Assembly: GCA_020638995.1 (NCBI GenBank)
Contig: JACKHM010000001.1
Location: 2,108,001-2,172,000 of the forward strand
DNA: 64,000 nt
From: Planctomycetaceae bacterium
GTDB lineage: Bacteria > Planctomycetota > Planctomycetia > Pirellulales > Pirellulaceae
Direction: 5' to 3'
Made by a program: the position numbers and the translations under genes. How positions within the stretch are numbered: the stretch's first letter is position 1; each line of letters begins with the position of its first letter. The notes beneath the pieces were generated by a model, which ran no database searches, was not told the DNA's origin, and was given only the letters and a program-made list of their open reading frames with translations. Below, piece after piece: positions 53,501 through 62,756 of the stretch.

Positions 53501-56500
53501 GCACGATCGTCAAGATGCGTGAACTGACCGACTTGACCATTCCGCTTAATGCCACGCTCAATGCGAATGGAACCGTCGCCCAGCCGATCTACTTCACGTC
53601 CATCCACGACGATACCGTCGGCGGCGACATTGATCGAAACGGTACCCGCGCAAAGCCACAGGCGGGCGACTGGCGAGGCATTTTCGTAGATGGTGGAACC
53701 GCGAACATCGACCACACGATTTTGCAATACGGCGGCGGCAGTCCCAATGGTCTATCGAACAGCCGCACAGCAACCATCGCCATCAATGAAGGTGGGTTGG
53801 CGACCATCACCAACAGCCGTATTTACGATTCCTTCTTTGAAGGCATCACCGTTGGCGACGTCGGAGAGCCTAGTAGCGCCGAGATCGTCAACTCGGTCAT
53901 TGCCGGCGCAGATCGCGGCATTCGAATCGATGGCACGGTAACGATCCTGAACAGTACATTCGACGACAATCGAATCGGCGTTTTCGGACATGGAGGTGAC
54001 TATCAACTAGTCAATTCCATTGTCAGCAACAGTTTGGCGTTTGGCGTCGAGCATGGTTTAAACACCGCTGCAACGATTCGTTACAGCAACGTCTGGTCCG
54101 ACCAAGGCGAAAACTACAGTGCCATTCCGGACGCCACGGGGACCAATGGCAACATTTCAGTCGATCCCAAGTACCGAGACGCTGTCGTACGAAACTATCG
54201 TCTCGACTACGGCAGTCCGCTGATCGATGCGGCGGATGGAACGGCCGCGCCCGATACGGACTTGCATGGTGCTCCCCGCTACGACGATCCTCGTGTTATC
54301 AACACAGGCATGCCCACCGCAGGTGGAACCTACGCTGATATGGGAGCTTTTGAATTTGTCGAAGGCGCTGCGTCCGACATCGACTTGATTGTCACTGCCG
54401 TTAGCGGCCCAACAGCTGGGATCGCAGGCGACGAAGTCACGGTCGAGTGGACGGTGCGCAGTGTTGGACAAGAAGCAGCAAAAGGTTCTTGGCATGACGC
54501 AGTTTATCTTTCGTCCGATAGCGTTTGGACAACGGACGACATTCTCCTTGGCGAGTTCCTTCATGTAGGTGATCTCGGCACCAATCAATCCTATCGGGCC
54601 TCAGCCGAAGTAACGCTGCCAGGCGTACTACCCGGCGACTATTATTTCCTCGTTCGCACCAATTCTCACAACGCTGTATTTGAAGGGCGGAATTTGCAGA
54701 ACAACGCCGATGCTTCACAGGCCACGGTAAAGACTGAAATAGCCCGATTGTCGGTCGGTGCATCTCAATCTGGCACAATCAGTCGTGAGCGGCAACATGT
54801 CTATCGAGTTGACGTTCCAAGTGGAGTCGACATACGGATTGTGATTTCCGCTGACGCTGACGCAAATGTTGGGGTATTCGCAGCGCGCGAGCGAATACCG
54901 ACGTCGCAAGATTTTGACAATCGGGCTACGGCTTCCGGTGAAATGGAGAAAGTGCTGACATTGTCGGGCTCGAAGCCGGGAATATTCTACGTGTCACTGA
55001 ATGGTGATGAAGTGCGACCATCTACAGCGTTTAACATTGATGTGCGAAGTCGTAGTTTCGGCATTGACCATGTTCAGCCGGAGCGCGGAGGCAATGCCGG
55101 GCAAGTGACCGTTACAATCGTTGGTGCGAGGTTTGATGTCGGAACCACTGCGATGTTAGTGTCCGACGGATCAACGATTGCAACTGCGACAACGCAGTAT
55201 GTCGAATCGGGCGTGCTCTACGCAACATTTGACCTAATTGGGCAGGCCCCACGGATAGCGGACGTGGCTGTGAAGCGAAGCGATGGTGCCACAGTGTTGT
55301 CGCCAAACGCATTTGAAATCGTTGAAGCAACGCGTGGGAGGCTCGAAACGTCGTTAGTGGTACCGAGCCGAGTACGATTGGGTCGGGAGTATCCAATAAC
55401 AATCACGTATCGAAACACTGGTGACACGGACCAGCCGGTGCCGCTACTGATTCTAGGTTCTGACGGCACCGATCAACTCGGATTCCATTCGAACGTATAC
55501 GATGGGACAGAACTTCTGCTGCTCGGGGTGAACTCACAGTCGCCGATTGGCACCTTACCGCCGGGGGCGACTGGGGAGATCAAACTCTTTGGCATGGCAG
55601 GCACAATTGGGACTATTTCCCTGAGCTTGGAAGTCGCAGAATTTTCGGATGCAGCGATTCCGTGGAACGCCTTAGGGCCGACACTGCGTCCTGACGGAAT
55701 CAGCGACGCCGAGTGGAACACGACGTTCGCTGCCATACAAACTCGTATTGGCAATACATGGACTGAGTACCAGCAGGCTCTTTCCAGCACGTTGGACGAT
55801 TTTCCCGCATCGCGTGGATTGAGTTATCGCTTGCAAGACGTCCTCGACCTGCTGGTTTCTGAAACTCGCTTCCCAACGGACCCACTGGTAACAGGGAAGT
55901 TGCAGCTGGACGGTTCAGATCAAGCGGCAGGAGGCGTCGAGTTGCATTTGTGGGACCCCATGCAGTTGACCGCGTGTGTTTCACAATCGTTGTCCAATGG
56001 GCATTTTTCGTTTGACTGTGCACCCGGGCACTACGAACTACAAGTACCAGGGTTACTTTTATCTCAGGAGATAGTCGTAGATATTGTCGACGATGACGTG
56101 GATCTCGGGACAGTCGACGCGACCCGCGGCGCGAAGTTGCATGGAGTGGTGCGACGTGCTGACAACGGCGTTATCGTGCGAAATGCGACGGTCGCGATTG
56201 CGAGTGATGACGGTGCCGCGTTCATCGACCAAACGGATGTAAATGGTAGCTATGAGTTCACAGGGCTGCCTGACGGTACGTATGACGTGGTCGTACGAGG
56301 CAATAGCGATTTCGCGACGGCAACAGCGACGAACGTCACGGTATCTGCGACCGACATACCACCTTGGGTGGCGATTACTGTTCCGTCAGGTGAATCGTTG
56401 CGTGGCACAGTGCGCGATGACGAGGGGACTCCCGTAGCCGGAGCATTGCTGGTCGCATCGCTTGACCCTCTTCGCACACAATCCGTCGAATCTGAGTTGG

Positions 56501-59500
56501 ATGGAACTTACCAATTGAAAGGGCTTGAGAATGGTATCTACACACTGACGGTTCGCAAGGCAGGGTTCGCGACCACTCAACAGACCGGACTCGCAATTGG
56601 CGATGGTGAAAATACTCGCGACGTGACAATGGTTACATCAGGATCTTTGCATGGTGCGGTCAGAGACACCACGACACAGGAACCCATTCCATTCGCATTC
56701 ATCGTTGTGCAGCAAGCAGGGAATCAGATTACGTCGCTCCAAACAAATGCTGATGGTGTGTTTCAGTTTGCCGACCTCGAACCAGGAGCTTACGACATTC
56801 AGGTTGTCCGTTACGGTTACGTCGAGCAAACACAAGCAGTCACGGTTATCGCTGGCCAGGACACCGAGTTGCCGGTGACGCTATCAACTACGGGGAGAAT
56901 CAGTGGTCGCGTAACGGACCAGAACGGCACAGGAGTATCACACGTCCGAGTCAACCTCGTCGGAGACAACGAGTCGGAAGACGCGGTACAAACTGATGAC
57001 AACGGTAACTACGAGTTCGTTAATCTACCGATCGATTCTTATTCCGTCTGGATCGGTTCAAGCGCCGGTGTCTCTGGTTTTGCAGACCAAGTTGCGCTGA
57101 CTGAGCAAGACAGCAGCGTTATCCAGGACTGGAATCTCGGTTCGCTCTCACGAGTATCTGGACGAGTTGTCCAAGCTGACGGAATTACACCTATTGAGAA
57201 CGCTTCCGTCAATCTCGCTGTAGATGGCCTGCCTGTCGCAACTATCAATACAGACGCTGACGGCTATTACGACGTCCGCGTTTTGCGTCCCGGGACGTAT
57301 GACCTTTGGGCCGCAACATTCGGTGCTTCATTTTCACCCCACCTCAATGTCGACATTACTGCGACGACTGATCTGCTGGGTCTGAATTTCCGTGCAGGAA
57401 GTGAATCTGTGTCAGGGCGAGTACTTGACGAGTTGTTCCAGCAGCCAATTGGGGACGCGACAGTCCATATTAGCGTCCCCGGCCTAGGGCTGCTGGGAAC
57501 CGTGAATGAAACACAGACCGACGAAGAGGGGGTCTTTTCATTCAGCAGCATCTCTCCGGGGATTTATGAGTTGCAGATCGAGACGCGAAACCTCGCACCG
57601 ATTATTTACTCACTAGAAGTAACCGACGCATCCAGCGCTGCCGGCGAGACGCCTTCGATTTACGAGAGCTTTTTTCTTGGCCCCAGTCGCCGTATCTACG
57701 GCAGGGTCGTTGACACTGACGACGGTGAGCCCGTTGCAGAAGCACTAGTTACCGTTTCTGGAACAACTCAACGTGGAGGTATTTTCCGCAGGCAGGTTGC
57801 GACCGATGCCGACGGGAATTGGGAAATGGATGCTCCCGTATTACAAGCCACTTCTGGCTCGTCAGGGAGTCCAGATACCTATTCCGTGACGATCGCGGCC
57901 CCCGACTATGAGCAGTCGACTGAAACCTACACGACCGGGCCCAGCGCTGGGTTGTTCGTATCGCTCAAAGGTTCGCCCATCGACTTAACCATCTTGGTAG
58001 TGCAATCAACTCCGATATTCTCGACGAGCATACCGGAGACGATGGTAAGCGGAGCCGTGGTGCGACTCGACGGTCCCGACGTTCATCTTGTGTCGCAGGT
58101 GTCCGAGAATTCGACCGTGGTCTTTTCTGGGCTGCCAAGCAAAGAAGCGGACTACACAATTACGGTCACTGCCTTCGGATTGGAACCGAAATCAACGACC
58201 GTCCATTTGCCGACGACTCGAAATCTGCTGGTGAAGATGGAGCAGTCTACCGTTGATGACGGCGAAATGCCGAGACCTCTTGTCTTGCCGCCATTGCCCG
58301 CGGATGGCATCTCTGCTTTTGAGAAACGATTGTTGGAGAATGCGTTTCTTTCCGGCGATTTGCCGGATCCAGAAGCCGGTTGTGAGGAAGCGCATGATAT
58401 AGCAAGTGTGTTGTTAGGATTGGGTAACAATGCGGTTGAGTCTCACCGGGAGGCGCTCACCGCGGTTAGAACTACCGGGCTTGTAGGTGCCAGTCAGTTG
58501 GCTGTACGCGCGCTTGAATTCGCGTCGGCGATCCTGAAGTTGGTTAACTCTGTACAGCAAATTGGCAAGCAAGTGTCTCAACCGCTGTACGAAGCTGTCA
58601 GCGAGATCTTTGGAGACATTCGTATAGCGCAAGAGCCTAAAGAACTTAACGGCAGACAAAAGGGGACTAAACTTTCTACAAAGGTCATTGAACTCGGCCT
58701 GGAATTGAACAAACTCTATTCTCTGATTCCAAGAGTCTACGGTTCACTATCCTCCGGCAACTTTCCTAAGAAGGACCTCTTTAAGGTACAGACAAGTTTC
58801 ATCAAGATCGTCGCCAACTTGGAAGATATACGTAGCCTGCTGAAAGTCGATAAGAATATTCCCTTTCTCAAAGCAGCGAAACTCACAAACACAATTCTAG
58901 GGCCGATCAAGCAACTCTTGGCGATTCGTGACAAGTTTGAGACCCTACTCAATGAAGGAGCCGAGATTTGGACCGAGTTCAAGAGAAACGCAAATGCCAT
59001 TGACTTGGCATACGTTGGTGTCAAGGCAACCGAACTAGCGTACTTCGCGGCTCGCGAAAAGCTCGAAGCCTGCAACGTGGAAAGGAGGGGAGCGATTGGA
59101 CCAATTCGCCCTCCCGGATCGTATTTGGCGGATCTTCGCAGGATTAGGGAGGATAGCTCTAATGACCCGAATGACAAGAAAGGAAACGCGGCCTTTGGTC
59201 CTGCCGGCTACTTAGCCCCTGAGCAGCTCGCATATCGCGTCGACTTTGAAAACGATCCCGATGCTGGGGCTACGATCCCCGCTCAGGAAGTTTTCGTAAC
59301 CGACGTGCTTGATGACGACCTGGATCTATCAACGCTGGAGTTCACGAGCTTCGGTTTCAACAACTTCGAATTCGAGGTTCCGAAAGGCTTGTCGCATTAC
59401 GAAACGACACTCGACCTGCGTCCCGATGGAATCGATCTGCTGGTTCCGGTGATTCTCGATGTGGATTTCGGTTCGCGCGTTCTCTCGGCGACTTTCCGTT

Positions 59501-60540
59501 CTCTCGACCCGCTAACGGCGCTGTTGCCCGATGATATCGACGCGGGCTTCTTACCAGTAAATGACAAATCGCTCCACAACGGCGAAGGGTTCTTCAGTTA
59601 TCTGATTCGCCCCAAAGTTGATTTATCGACTGGAACGGAAATTCGTAACCAAGCCAATATCGTCTTCGACGTCAACGAGCCGATTCTGACGCCCGAAACG
59701 CTGCATACGATCGACGACGGTTCGCCCACCAGCAGTATCACGGCATTACCGGAAACGGTCAGCCCCAGCTTCGACGTAACCTGGAGCGGTAGCGATGATG
59801 CGGGCGGATCAGGAATCGCGGCTTACGACATTTATGTCTCAACCGACGACGGGCCGTTCGTGTTGTGGCTGAACGGGACCAGCGACACGTCAGCAACCTT
59901 CGAAGGCGACGATGGGAAATCTTATGCCTTCTACAGCATGGCAACAGACAATGTCGGTCATGTCGAACAAAAGCTCGCCGCTGCGGAAGCGGTCACGACC
60001 GTCGTCGCTGGTCCGCCCTGGCAGAATCACGCCAACGTGCGGGATGTGAATGGTGATATGACGGTGGCGGCGTTGGACGTATTGATCATTATTAACGAGT
60101 TGAATGACCCGCGAGTCTCGCTGGCCAACGGAGTCTTGCCTGCACGAACAGCCGAGCACCTGTACTTCTACGATGTCAGCGGAGACGGGATTATCGCGCC
60201 CTTTGACGGATTGCTCATCATCAACTTCCTAAATGATCGTGGGTTCTCCGAAGGCGAGTCGCCCGAAGAGCTACCAATCCTCCCACTCGTTGCACCGAGC
60301 GTGTGGGACAGTCAGCAAGACACTGATTCCGGCGATGACGACAACACGAACGAGCTGAACTTGGATGACCGGGCATTTTTGACAGACATAAACGCTTACC
60401 ATAGGACGAGCGCTGAGCTTCAAGAGAACGCATCTTGGCGGTCCGGGTGGATTGCCGACATCGAGAGCGACGAGCGTTACGCGCTCGACTCCATCCTGGA
60501 AGAAATCGCCGCCGATATCCTGAGCGTTTGGAACGAGTGA
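50512..60540 (+). CDS. Giant LEPR-XLL/dockerin secreted protein 2, about 3342 aa
   Basis: Paralogue of the upstream giant gene in the same orientation. The ATG at 50512 has GGAGG 8 bp before it; the frame opens at 50389. After a very basic N-terminus (DRKRRRRRAKQRP) comes LEPRLLLA (27-34). Then (approximate residues): beta-helix units (36-726, fewer than in protein 1), SbsA-type Ig-like pair (730-956), second beta-helix (963-1280), CARDB (1288-1408), PPC/IPT-like parts (1410-1605), eight or nine carboxypeptidase-regulatory-like modules (1787-2580), an unrecognised helical domain (2600-2880), a DPNDK module (2883-3075), an Fn3-like domain and a dockerin (about 3170-3250). Presumably exported and displayed at the cell surface. 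The 3' end is nearly identical to gene 1. Function is unknown. Confidence 0.95.
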   Translation: MDRKRRRRRAKQRPRSDRHRHRRFEQLEPRLLLAVVEWSGDLVDGTVWRGDDVHVITGDVTVPTSAKLTIEAGAVVKLNSSSRDLIVEGELQAVGTEAAPIVFTSYQDDTIGGDTNGDGNATAPEAGDWRRIEIRAGGTAELAHAQLLWGGASLASVVVGGGSLELSNSSVSQSRRAGMRIDNSSLIVADVAITNSQGPAITADLSSSLDIRAVSTSGNEINGVQLDSGTIQADTSWDDPDVVYWLDGDVTVAEGITLTVAAGQVVKLDSGLHELEVDGTLRLEGTEANPVVFTSGKDDSRGGETNGDGSESSPDRGDWGGIILRGPNNTIEHTLLNYGGFSGGAVVIEGGELSLLDSTIRDSERHGLRIENSNPTITNTSFLDSDDAAISMDLMSRPEINGFNATGNKFNGALIDGGTLAQDSRWNNPEVVYVLHGDVTVPTGITLAVAPGQVVKVDSGLNDLIVQGNLQITGTVAAPVVFTDVRDDTAGGDTNGDADASSPRPNGGPNIRLESTGNFIDHLVMRYGLQDGMLHLDGGGSVVQNSLFSDGAANAIFLENRATLEISNSIIYGNTSQDNAGIYIKSDSVATIVNNTLDGNERGVAILDAEATLLNNLITHSGEAGIWVRGASATDIRFNDVYNPTATDGDYDGVFSQTNLGGNLSEDPLYIDPGAGNFGLQAGSPAIDAGTSESAPADDFAFRWRVDDEAAANTGAGEFRFYDLGALEFDGIPRAVGHRPTGELEQSVDRAVFAFREAMDTSAADPATMILSALGPNGAFPITNAQWLDGYQLELVFPPQATAGDYELSLSPDIPNASGQTLDVDADGVRGESSDDAYRATWTILPPRIVGHTPDSFIAPPLDRITFRFDRPMDTSSFDPDEDVVRFTGPVGEVPVTGANWTDSTTLEVVFDALNVYGFYEMVLAPSIQSQGGDDLDQNRDGVVGEARRDQYSATFTLANIAYLSGEITSDTTWDGLVIVEDDISLAEGVTLTIAPGTIVKMRELTDLTIPLNATLNANGTVAQPIYFTSIHDDTVGGDIDRNGTRAKPQAGDWRGIFVDGGTANIDHTILQYGGGSPNGLSNSRTATIAINEGGLATITNSRIYDSFFEGITVGDVGEPSSAEIVNSVIAGADRGIRIDGTVTILNSTFDDNRIGVFGHGGDYQLVNSIVSNSLAFGVEHGLNTAATIRYSNVWSDQGENYSAIPDATGTNGNISVDPKYRDAVVRNYRLDYGSPLIDAADGTAAPDTDLHGAPRYDDPRVINTGMPTAGGTYADMGAFEFVEGAASDIDLIVTAVSGPTAGIAGDEVTVEWTVRSVGQEAAKGSWHDAVYLSSDSVWTTDDILLGEFLHVGDLGTNQSYRASAEVTLPGVLPGDYYFLVRTNSHNAVFEGRNLQNNADASQATVKTEIARLSVGASQSGTISRERQHVYRVDVPSGVDIRIVISADADANVGVFAARERIPTSQDFDNRATASGEMEKVLTLSGSKPGIFYVSLNGDEVRPSTAFNIDVRSRSFGIDHVQPERGGNAGQVTVTIVGARFDVGTTAMLVSDGSTIATATTQYVESGVLYATFDLIGQAPRIADVAVKRSDGATVLSPNAFEIVEATRGRLETSLVVPSRVRLGREYPITITYRNTGDTDQPVPLLILGSDGTDQLGFHSNVYDGTELLLLGVNSQSPIGTLPPGATGEIKLFGMAGTIGTISLSLEVAEFSDAAIPWNALGPTLRPDGISDAEWNTTFAAIQTRIGNTWTEYQQALSSTLDDFPASRGLSYRLQDVLDLLVSETRFPTDPLVTGKLQLDGSDQAAGGVELHLWDPMQLTACVSQSLSNGHFSFDCAPGHYELQVPGLLLSQEIVVDIVDDDVDLGTVDATRGAKLHGVVRRADNGVIVRNATVAIASDDGAAFIDQTDVNGSYEFTGLPDGTYDVVVRGNSDFATATATNVTVSATDIPPWVAITVPSGESLRGTVRDDEGTPVAGALLVASLDPLRTQSVESELDGTYQLKGLENGIYTLTVRKAGFATTQQTGLAIGDGENTRDVTMVTSGSLHGAVRDTTTQEPIPFAFIVVQQAGNQITSLQTNADGVFQFADLEPGAYDIQVVRYGYVEQTQAVTVIAGQDTELPVTLSTTGRISGRVTDQNGTGVSHVRVNLVGDNESEDAVQTDDNGNYEFVNLPIDSYSVWIGSSAGVSGFADQVALTEQDSSVIQDWNLGSLSRVSGRVVQADGITPIENASVNLAVDGLPVATINTDADGYYDVRVLRPGTYDLWAATFGASFSPHLNVDITATTDLLGLNFRAGSESVSGRVLDELFQQPIGDATVHISVPGLGLLGTVNETQTDEEGVFSFSSISPGIYELQIETRNLAPIIYSLEVTDASSAAGETPSIYESFFLGPSRRIYGRVVDTDDGEPVAEALVTVSGTTQRGGIFRRQVATDADGNWEMDAPVLQATSGSSGSPDTYSVTIAAPDYEQSTETYTTGPSAGLFVSLKGSPIDLTILVVQSTPIFSTSIPETMVSGAVVRLDGPDVHLVSQVSENSTVVFSGLPSKEADYTITVTAFGLEPKSTTVHLPTTRNLLVKMEQSTVDDGEMPRPLVLPPLPADGISAFEKRLLENAFLSGDLPDPEAGCEEAHDIASVLLGLGNNAVESHREALTAVRTTGLVGASQLAVRALEFASAILKLVNSVQQIGKQVSQPLYEAVSEIFGDIRIAQEPKELNGRQKGTKLSTKVIELGLELNKLYSLIPRVYGSLSSGNFPKKDLFKVQTSFIKIVANLEDIRSLLKVDKNIPFLKAAKLTNTILGPIKQLLAIRDKFETLLNEGAEIWTEFKRNANAIDLAYVGVKATELAYFAAREKLEACNVERRGAIGPIRPPGSYLADLRRIREDSSNDPNDKKGNAAFGPAGYLAPEQLAYRVDFENDPDAGATIPAQEVFVTDVLDDDLDLSTLEFTSFGFNNFEFEVPKGLSHYETTLDLRPDGIDLLVPVILDVDFGSRVLSATFRSLDPLTALLPDDIDAGFLPVNDKSLHNGEGFFSYLIRPKVDLSTGTEIRNQANIVFDVNEPILTPETLHTIDDGSPTSSITALPETVSPSFDVTWSGSDDAGGSGIAAYDIYVSTDDGPFVLWLNGTSDTSATFEGDDGKSYAFYSMATDNVGHVEQKLAAAEAVTTVVAGPPWQNHANVRDVNGDMTVAALDVLIIINELNDPRVSLANGVLPARTAEHLYFYDVSGDGIIAPFDGLLIINFLNDRGFSEGESPEELPILPLVAPSVWDSQQDTDSGDDDNTNELNLDDRAFLTDINAYHRTSAELQENASWRSGWIADIESDERYALDSILEEIAADILSVWNE
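59824..60281 (+). repeat. 3' module shared with giant gene 1
   Basis: Counterpart of 49431-49888. The downstream acidic tails are also similar but more diverged, so the high identity is concentrated on the end of the Fn3-like domain and the dockerin. Confidence 0.85.
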
Positions 60541-60580
60541 TCCTCATTCAAAATCACGGTCACTGTGCCGAACGGCAAAT

Positions 60581-61219
60581 CTACGAAGTTGGACGCTTCG
60601 GCTTTGGTTTCAAGATCTTCTCGAGCGTTTGCTCGGCGGCCGATACGGAACTTTCCGCCGTTATCGACGGTCGGGGCGGAAGCTTGCCCGGCGGTTTCTT
60701 GGCAGGCAGCTTTCTCCGCAACGCAGATTGTCGATCCAGTTCCTCGGGCTCGGCCTGATGCCCGGCCGCGGTTTCGTCTGGATCGAGATGAAATTGGCGA
60801 AGCTCCGGCGCGGCCATACGCGTCGCTCGCTCTTCTTCGTCCGCTTGCGCCAACATGTCGCTGACATAGTCGTCGACGGTATTGGTCTTGGCGTCCGTCG
60901 CAGACCGCTCGATGAGCACCTCGAATTCAAGTCGCCCCACGCGCAGCAGATCACCCTGACCGATCGTCCGTTCCGACTCGATACGCTCGCCGTTGAGAAA
61001 CGTGCCCGACTCACTGTCAAGATCGAGGAGTCGAACTTTGCCATCGCGGACGCTGATTTCGCAGTGATGGGGACTGATCACGCTGCTTGGACAGCGCATT
61101 TGGCAATCGCCAGCAGTTCCGATTACGAATCGTGATCTCGAAATGGAGACTTCCAATCCGGCGTTCTCTCCATCTTTTCCCTTTAATTTGCCTTGAACGA
61201 CTTTCAGTTTTACTTTCAT
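60581..61219 (-). CDS. FHA domain protein, 212 aa
   Basis: A forkhead-associated domain (about 28-100) that binds phosphothreonine peptides. Motifs are RFVIGTAGDCQMRCPSSVISPHHCEI, with the usual Arg/Gly, Ser and His positions of the phosphopeptide pocket, and LLDLDSESGTFLNGERI. An N-terminal strand (KLKVVQGKLKGKDGENAGLEV) and a charged, disordered, Pro-rich C-terminal tail (about 130-212) flank it. There is no signal or membrane segment. A GGGAAGG sequence precedes the start. It is convergent with giant gene 2. It probably takes part in Ser/Thr kinase signalling, but no kinase gene is nearby. Confidence 0.93.
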   Translation of the reverse strand: MKVKLKVVQGKLKGKDGENAGLEVSISRSRFVIGTAGDCQMRCPSSVISPHHCEISVRDGKVRLLDLDSESGTFLNGERIESERTIGQGDLLRVGRLEFEVLIERSATDAKTNTVDDYVSDMLAQADEEERATRMAAPELRQFHLDPDETAAGHQAEPEELDRQSALRRKLPAKKPPGKLPPRPSITAESSVSAAEQTLEKILKPKPKRPTS

Positions 61220-61379
61220 CGTTCGACCTTCCCTTTACGTCATCCGGTGGGCCTCCCCACGCCGCGACCTTTCACGCATCTCTAACAGGACCATTCGCCG
61301 GTCGCCGCGCAACAGAAACCGCGCACCGAGCCTTAGCCAGTATCGCTGGTCAAATTATAGCCGTCGCTGAGAGAGTGAG

Positions 61380-62729
61380 CTACTTTGAAGCAGTTTCGTA
61401 ACCTGGTGCCGCAAAGAATGACGCGACTTCCTTGCCGTCTTCCACGTTCCAAATTCGTACTCGACCATCGAAGCTGCCCGAGGCGACTAGCTTGGCATCC
61501 GGGTGGAAGGCGACGGACAAAGCCCAATCTTGATGACCAGCGAACGATTTCAGCTGTTTCTGCGTCTTTGCCTCAAACTGGCGAACGGTCTTGTCTGCCG
61601 ACGAAGCAAACAAATACTCGCCGCTCAGCGGCAATTTGAATACTTCGCCGCCGAAAGCAACATCGGCGGTCTTCTTGGCATCGCTGATCTGCCAGCGATG
61701 GATCTTCTTGTCACCACCGGCCGAGAACACATCGCTGCCTTCCGGGTGAAACGCGACACCTTTTACCGCCTCGCTGTGCCCGGAATAGGTCACCAGCAGC
61801 TCGCCGGTTTTCGCATCGAAGACTTTGGCGGTTTTGTCACGGCTGCCTGATGCCAGCTTCGACGCGTCGGCGTTCCATGCCAGAGCCATCACCCAGTCGG
61901 AATGGCTGGTGATTGTGAGCTGCTCCTTGCCGCTGGGGATCTCGAACACGCGAATCGAACCATCGGCGGAGCCAACCGCCAACCGATCGCCCTGTGGGCT
62001 GAAGGCGACATCTAACACTTCATCCGAAGTCGTTCCAAGCACATTGACGACATCGCCGCTCGCCATATCGATCACTCGTGTCTCGCCTAAACGACCGGGC
62101 GCTCCACAGCCAACGGCCAGCAATTTTCCATCAGGGCTCAGCGACAATGCGCGGGTGCGCTGGCCGATGTTTTTAATACGCCGAATCAACGTACCATCGG
62201 CTGGATTCCACACGGTCAACTCGTGGTATCCGCCCGCGATTAATTCCTTGCCATCATGGCTAAAGGCAATGGCAGCGACTGGCACGGCATATCGATAGGC
62301 AGGCGGCGGTTCGGGATGAGTTGGCGCAGGCACGATGGTAATCAACTCCGCGGCAGGATCATCGCCATCGAAGTTGGCACCTTCTTCAATCCACCGCTTG
62401 AACAACGCGAGTTGGTCGGCGGGCAAAGCATCTGCTTCGGCCGGCATTCGCTCGTCGGCATCCTCGGACGCCATGCGGCGATAAGCCTCGCTCAATTCGA
62501 GATCCTTTGCGACGAACCCCGGCGATCCCGAATCACCTTCCTTGGTAACTCGTTCAAACGAATCGACGCGCAAACCCCCTTCCGCCTTCTTGGGTCCATG
62601 ACAGGCCAAACATTTGTCTAACAGAATTGGCGCCAGATCCTTGCGGAAGCTGACAGGCTCGTCGGCGATTGCTGACAATCCGGCCACGAGGGCCAGTGAA
62701 AAGGTCAATACTGACGTGATGCGACACAT
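61380..62729 (-). CDS. Secreted cytochrome-c (PSCyt1-type)/WD40 protein
   Basis: A 449-residue exported protein. The ATG at 62729 starts a signal peptide (CRITSVLTFSLALVAGLSAIA); a TTG at 62756, right after the upstream stop, would add nine residues. Residues about 25-120 form a planctomycete cytochrome-c-like (PSCyt1) domain with a CLACH heme-binding motif in KCLACHGPKKAEGGLRVDSF and a distal Met candidate in ADERMPAEA. The rest (about 130-445) is a seven-bladed WD40 propeller (for example VMALAWNADASKLASGSRDKTAKVFD, VAFHPDAKLVASGSFDGRVRIWN). It is linked to the DUF1553 gene upstream; heme binding plus a propeller suggests periplasmic electron transfer or sensing, which is inference. Confidence 0.92.
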   Translation of the reverse strand: MCRITSVLTFSLALVAGLSAIADEPVSFRKDLAPILLDKCLACHGPKKAEGGLRVDSFERVTKEGDSGSPGFVAKDLELSEAYRRMASEDADERMPAEADALPADQLALFKRWIEEGANFDGDDPAAELITIVPAPTHPEPPPAYRYAVPVAAIAFSHDGKELIAGGYHELTVWNPADGTLIRRIKNIGQRTRALSLSPDGKLLAVGCGAPGRLGETRVIDMASGDVVNVLGTTSDEVLDVAFSPQGDRLAVGSADGSIRVFEIPSGKEQLTITSHSDWVMALAWNADASKLASGSRDKTAKVFDAKTGELLVTYSGHSEAVKGVAFHPEGSDVFSAGGDKKIHRWQISDAKKTADVAFGGEVFKLPLSGEYLFASSADKTVRQFEAKTQKQLKSFAGHQDWALSVAFHPDAKLVASGSFDGRVRIWNVEDGKEVASFFAAPGYETASK

Positions 62730-62756
62730 GGCGAGTCTCTTGTGATTCAATTGCAA

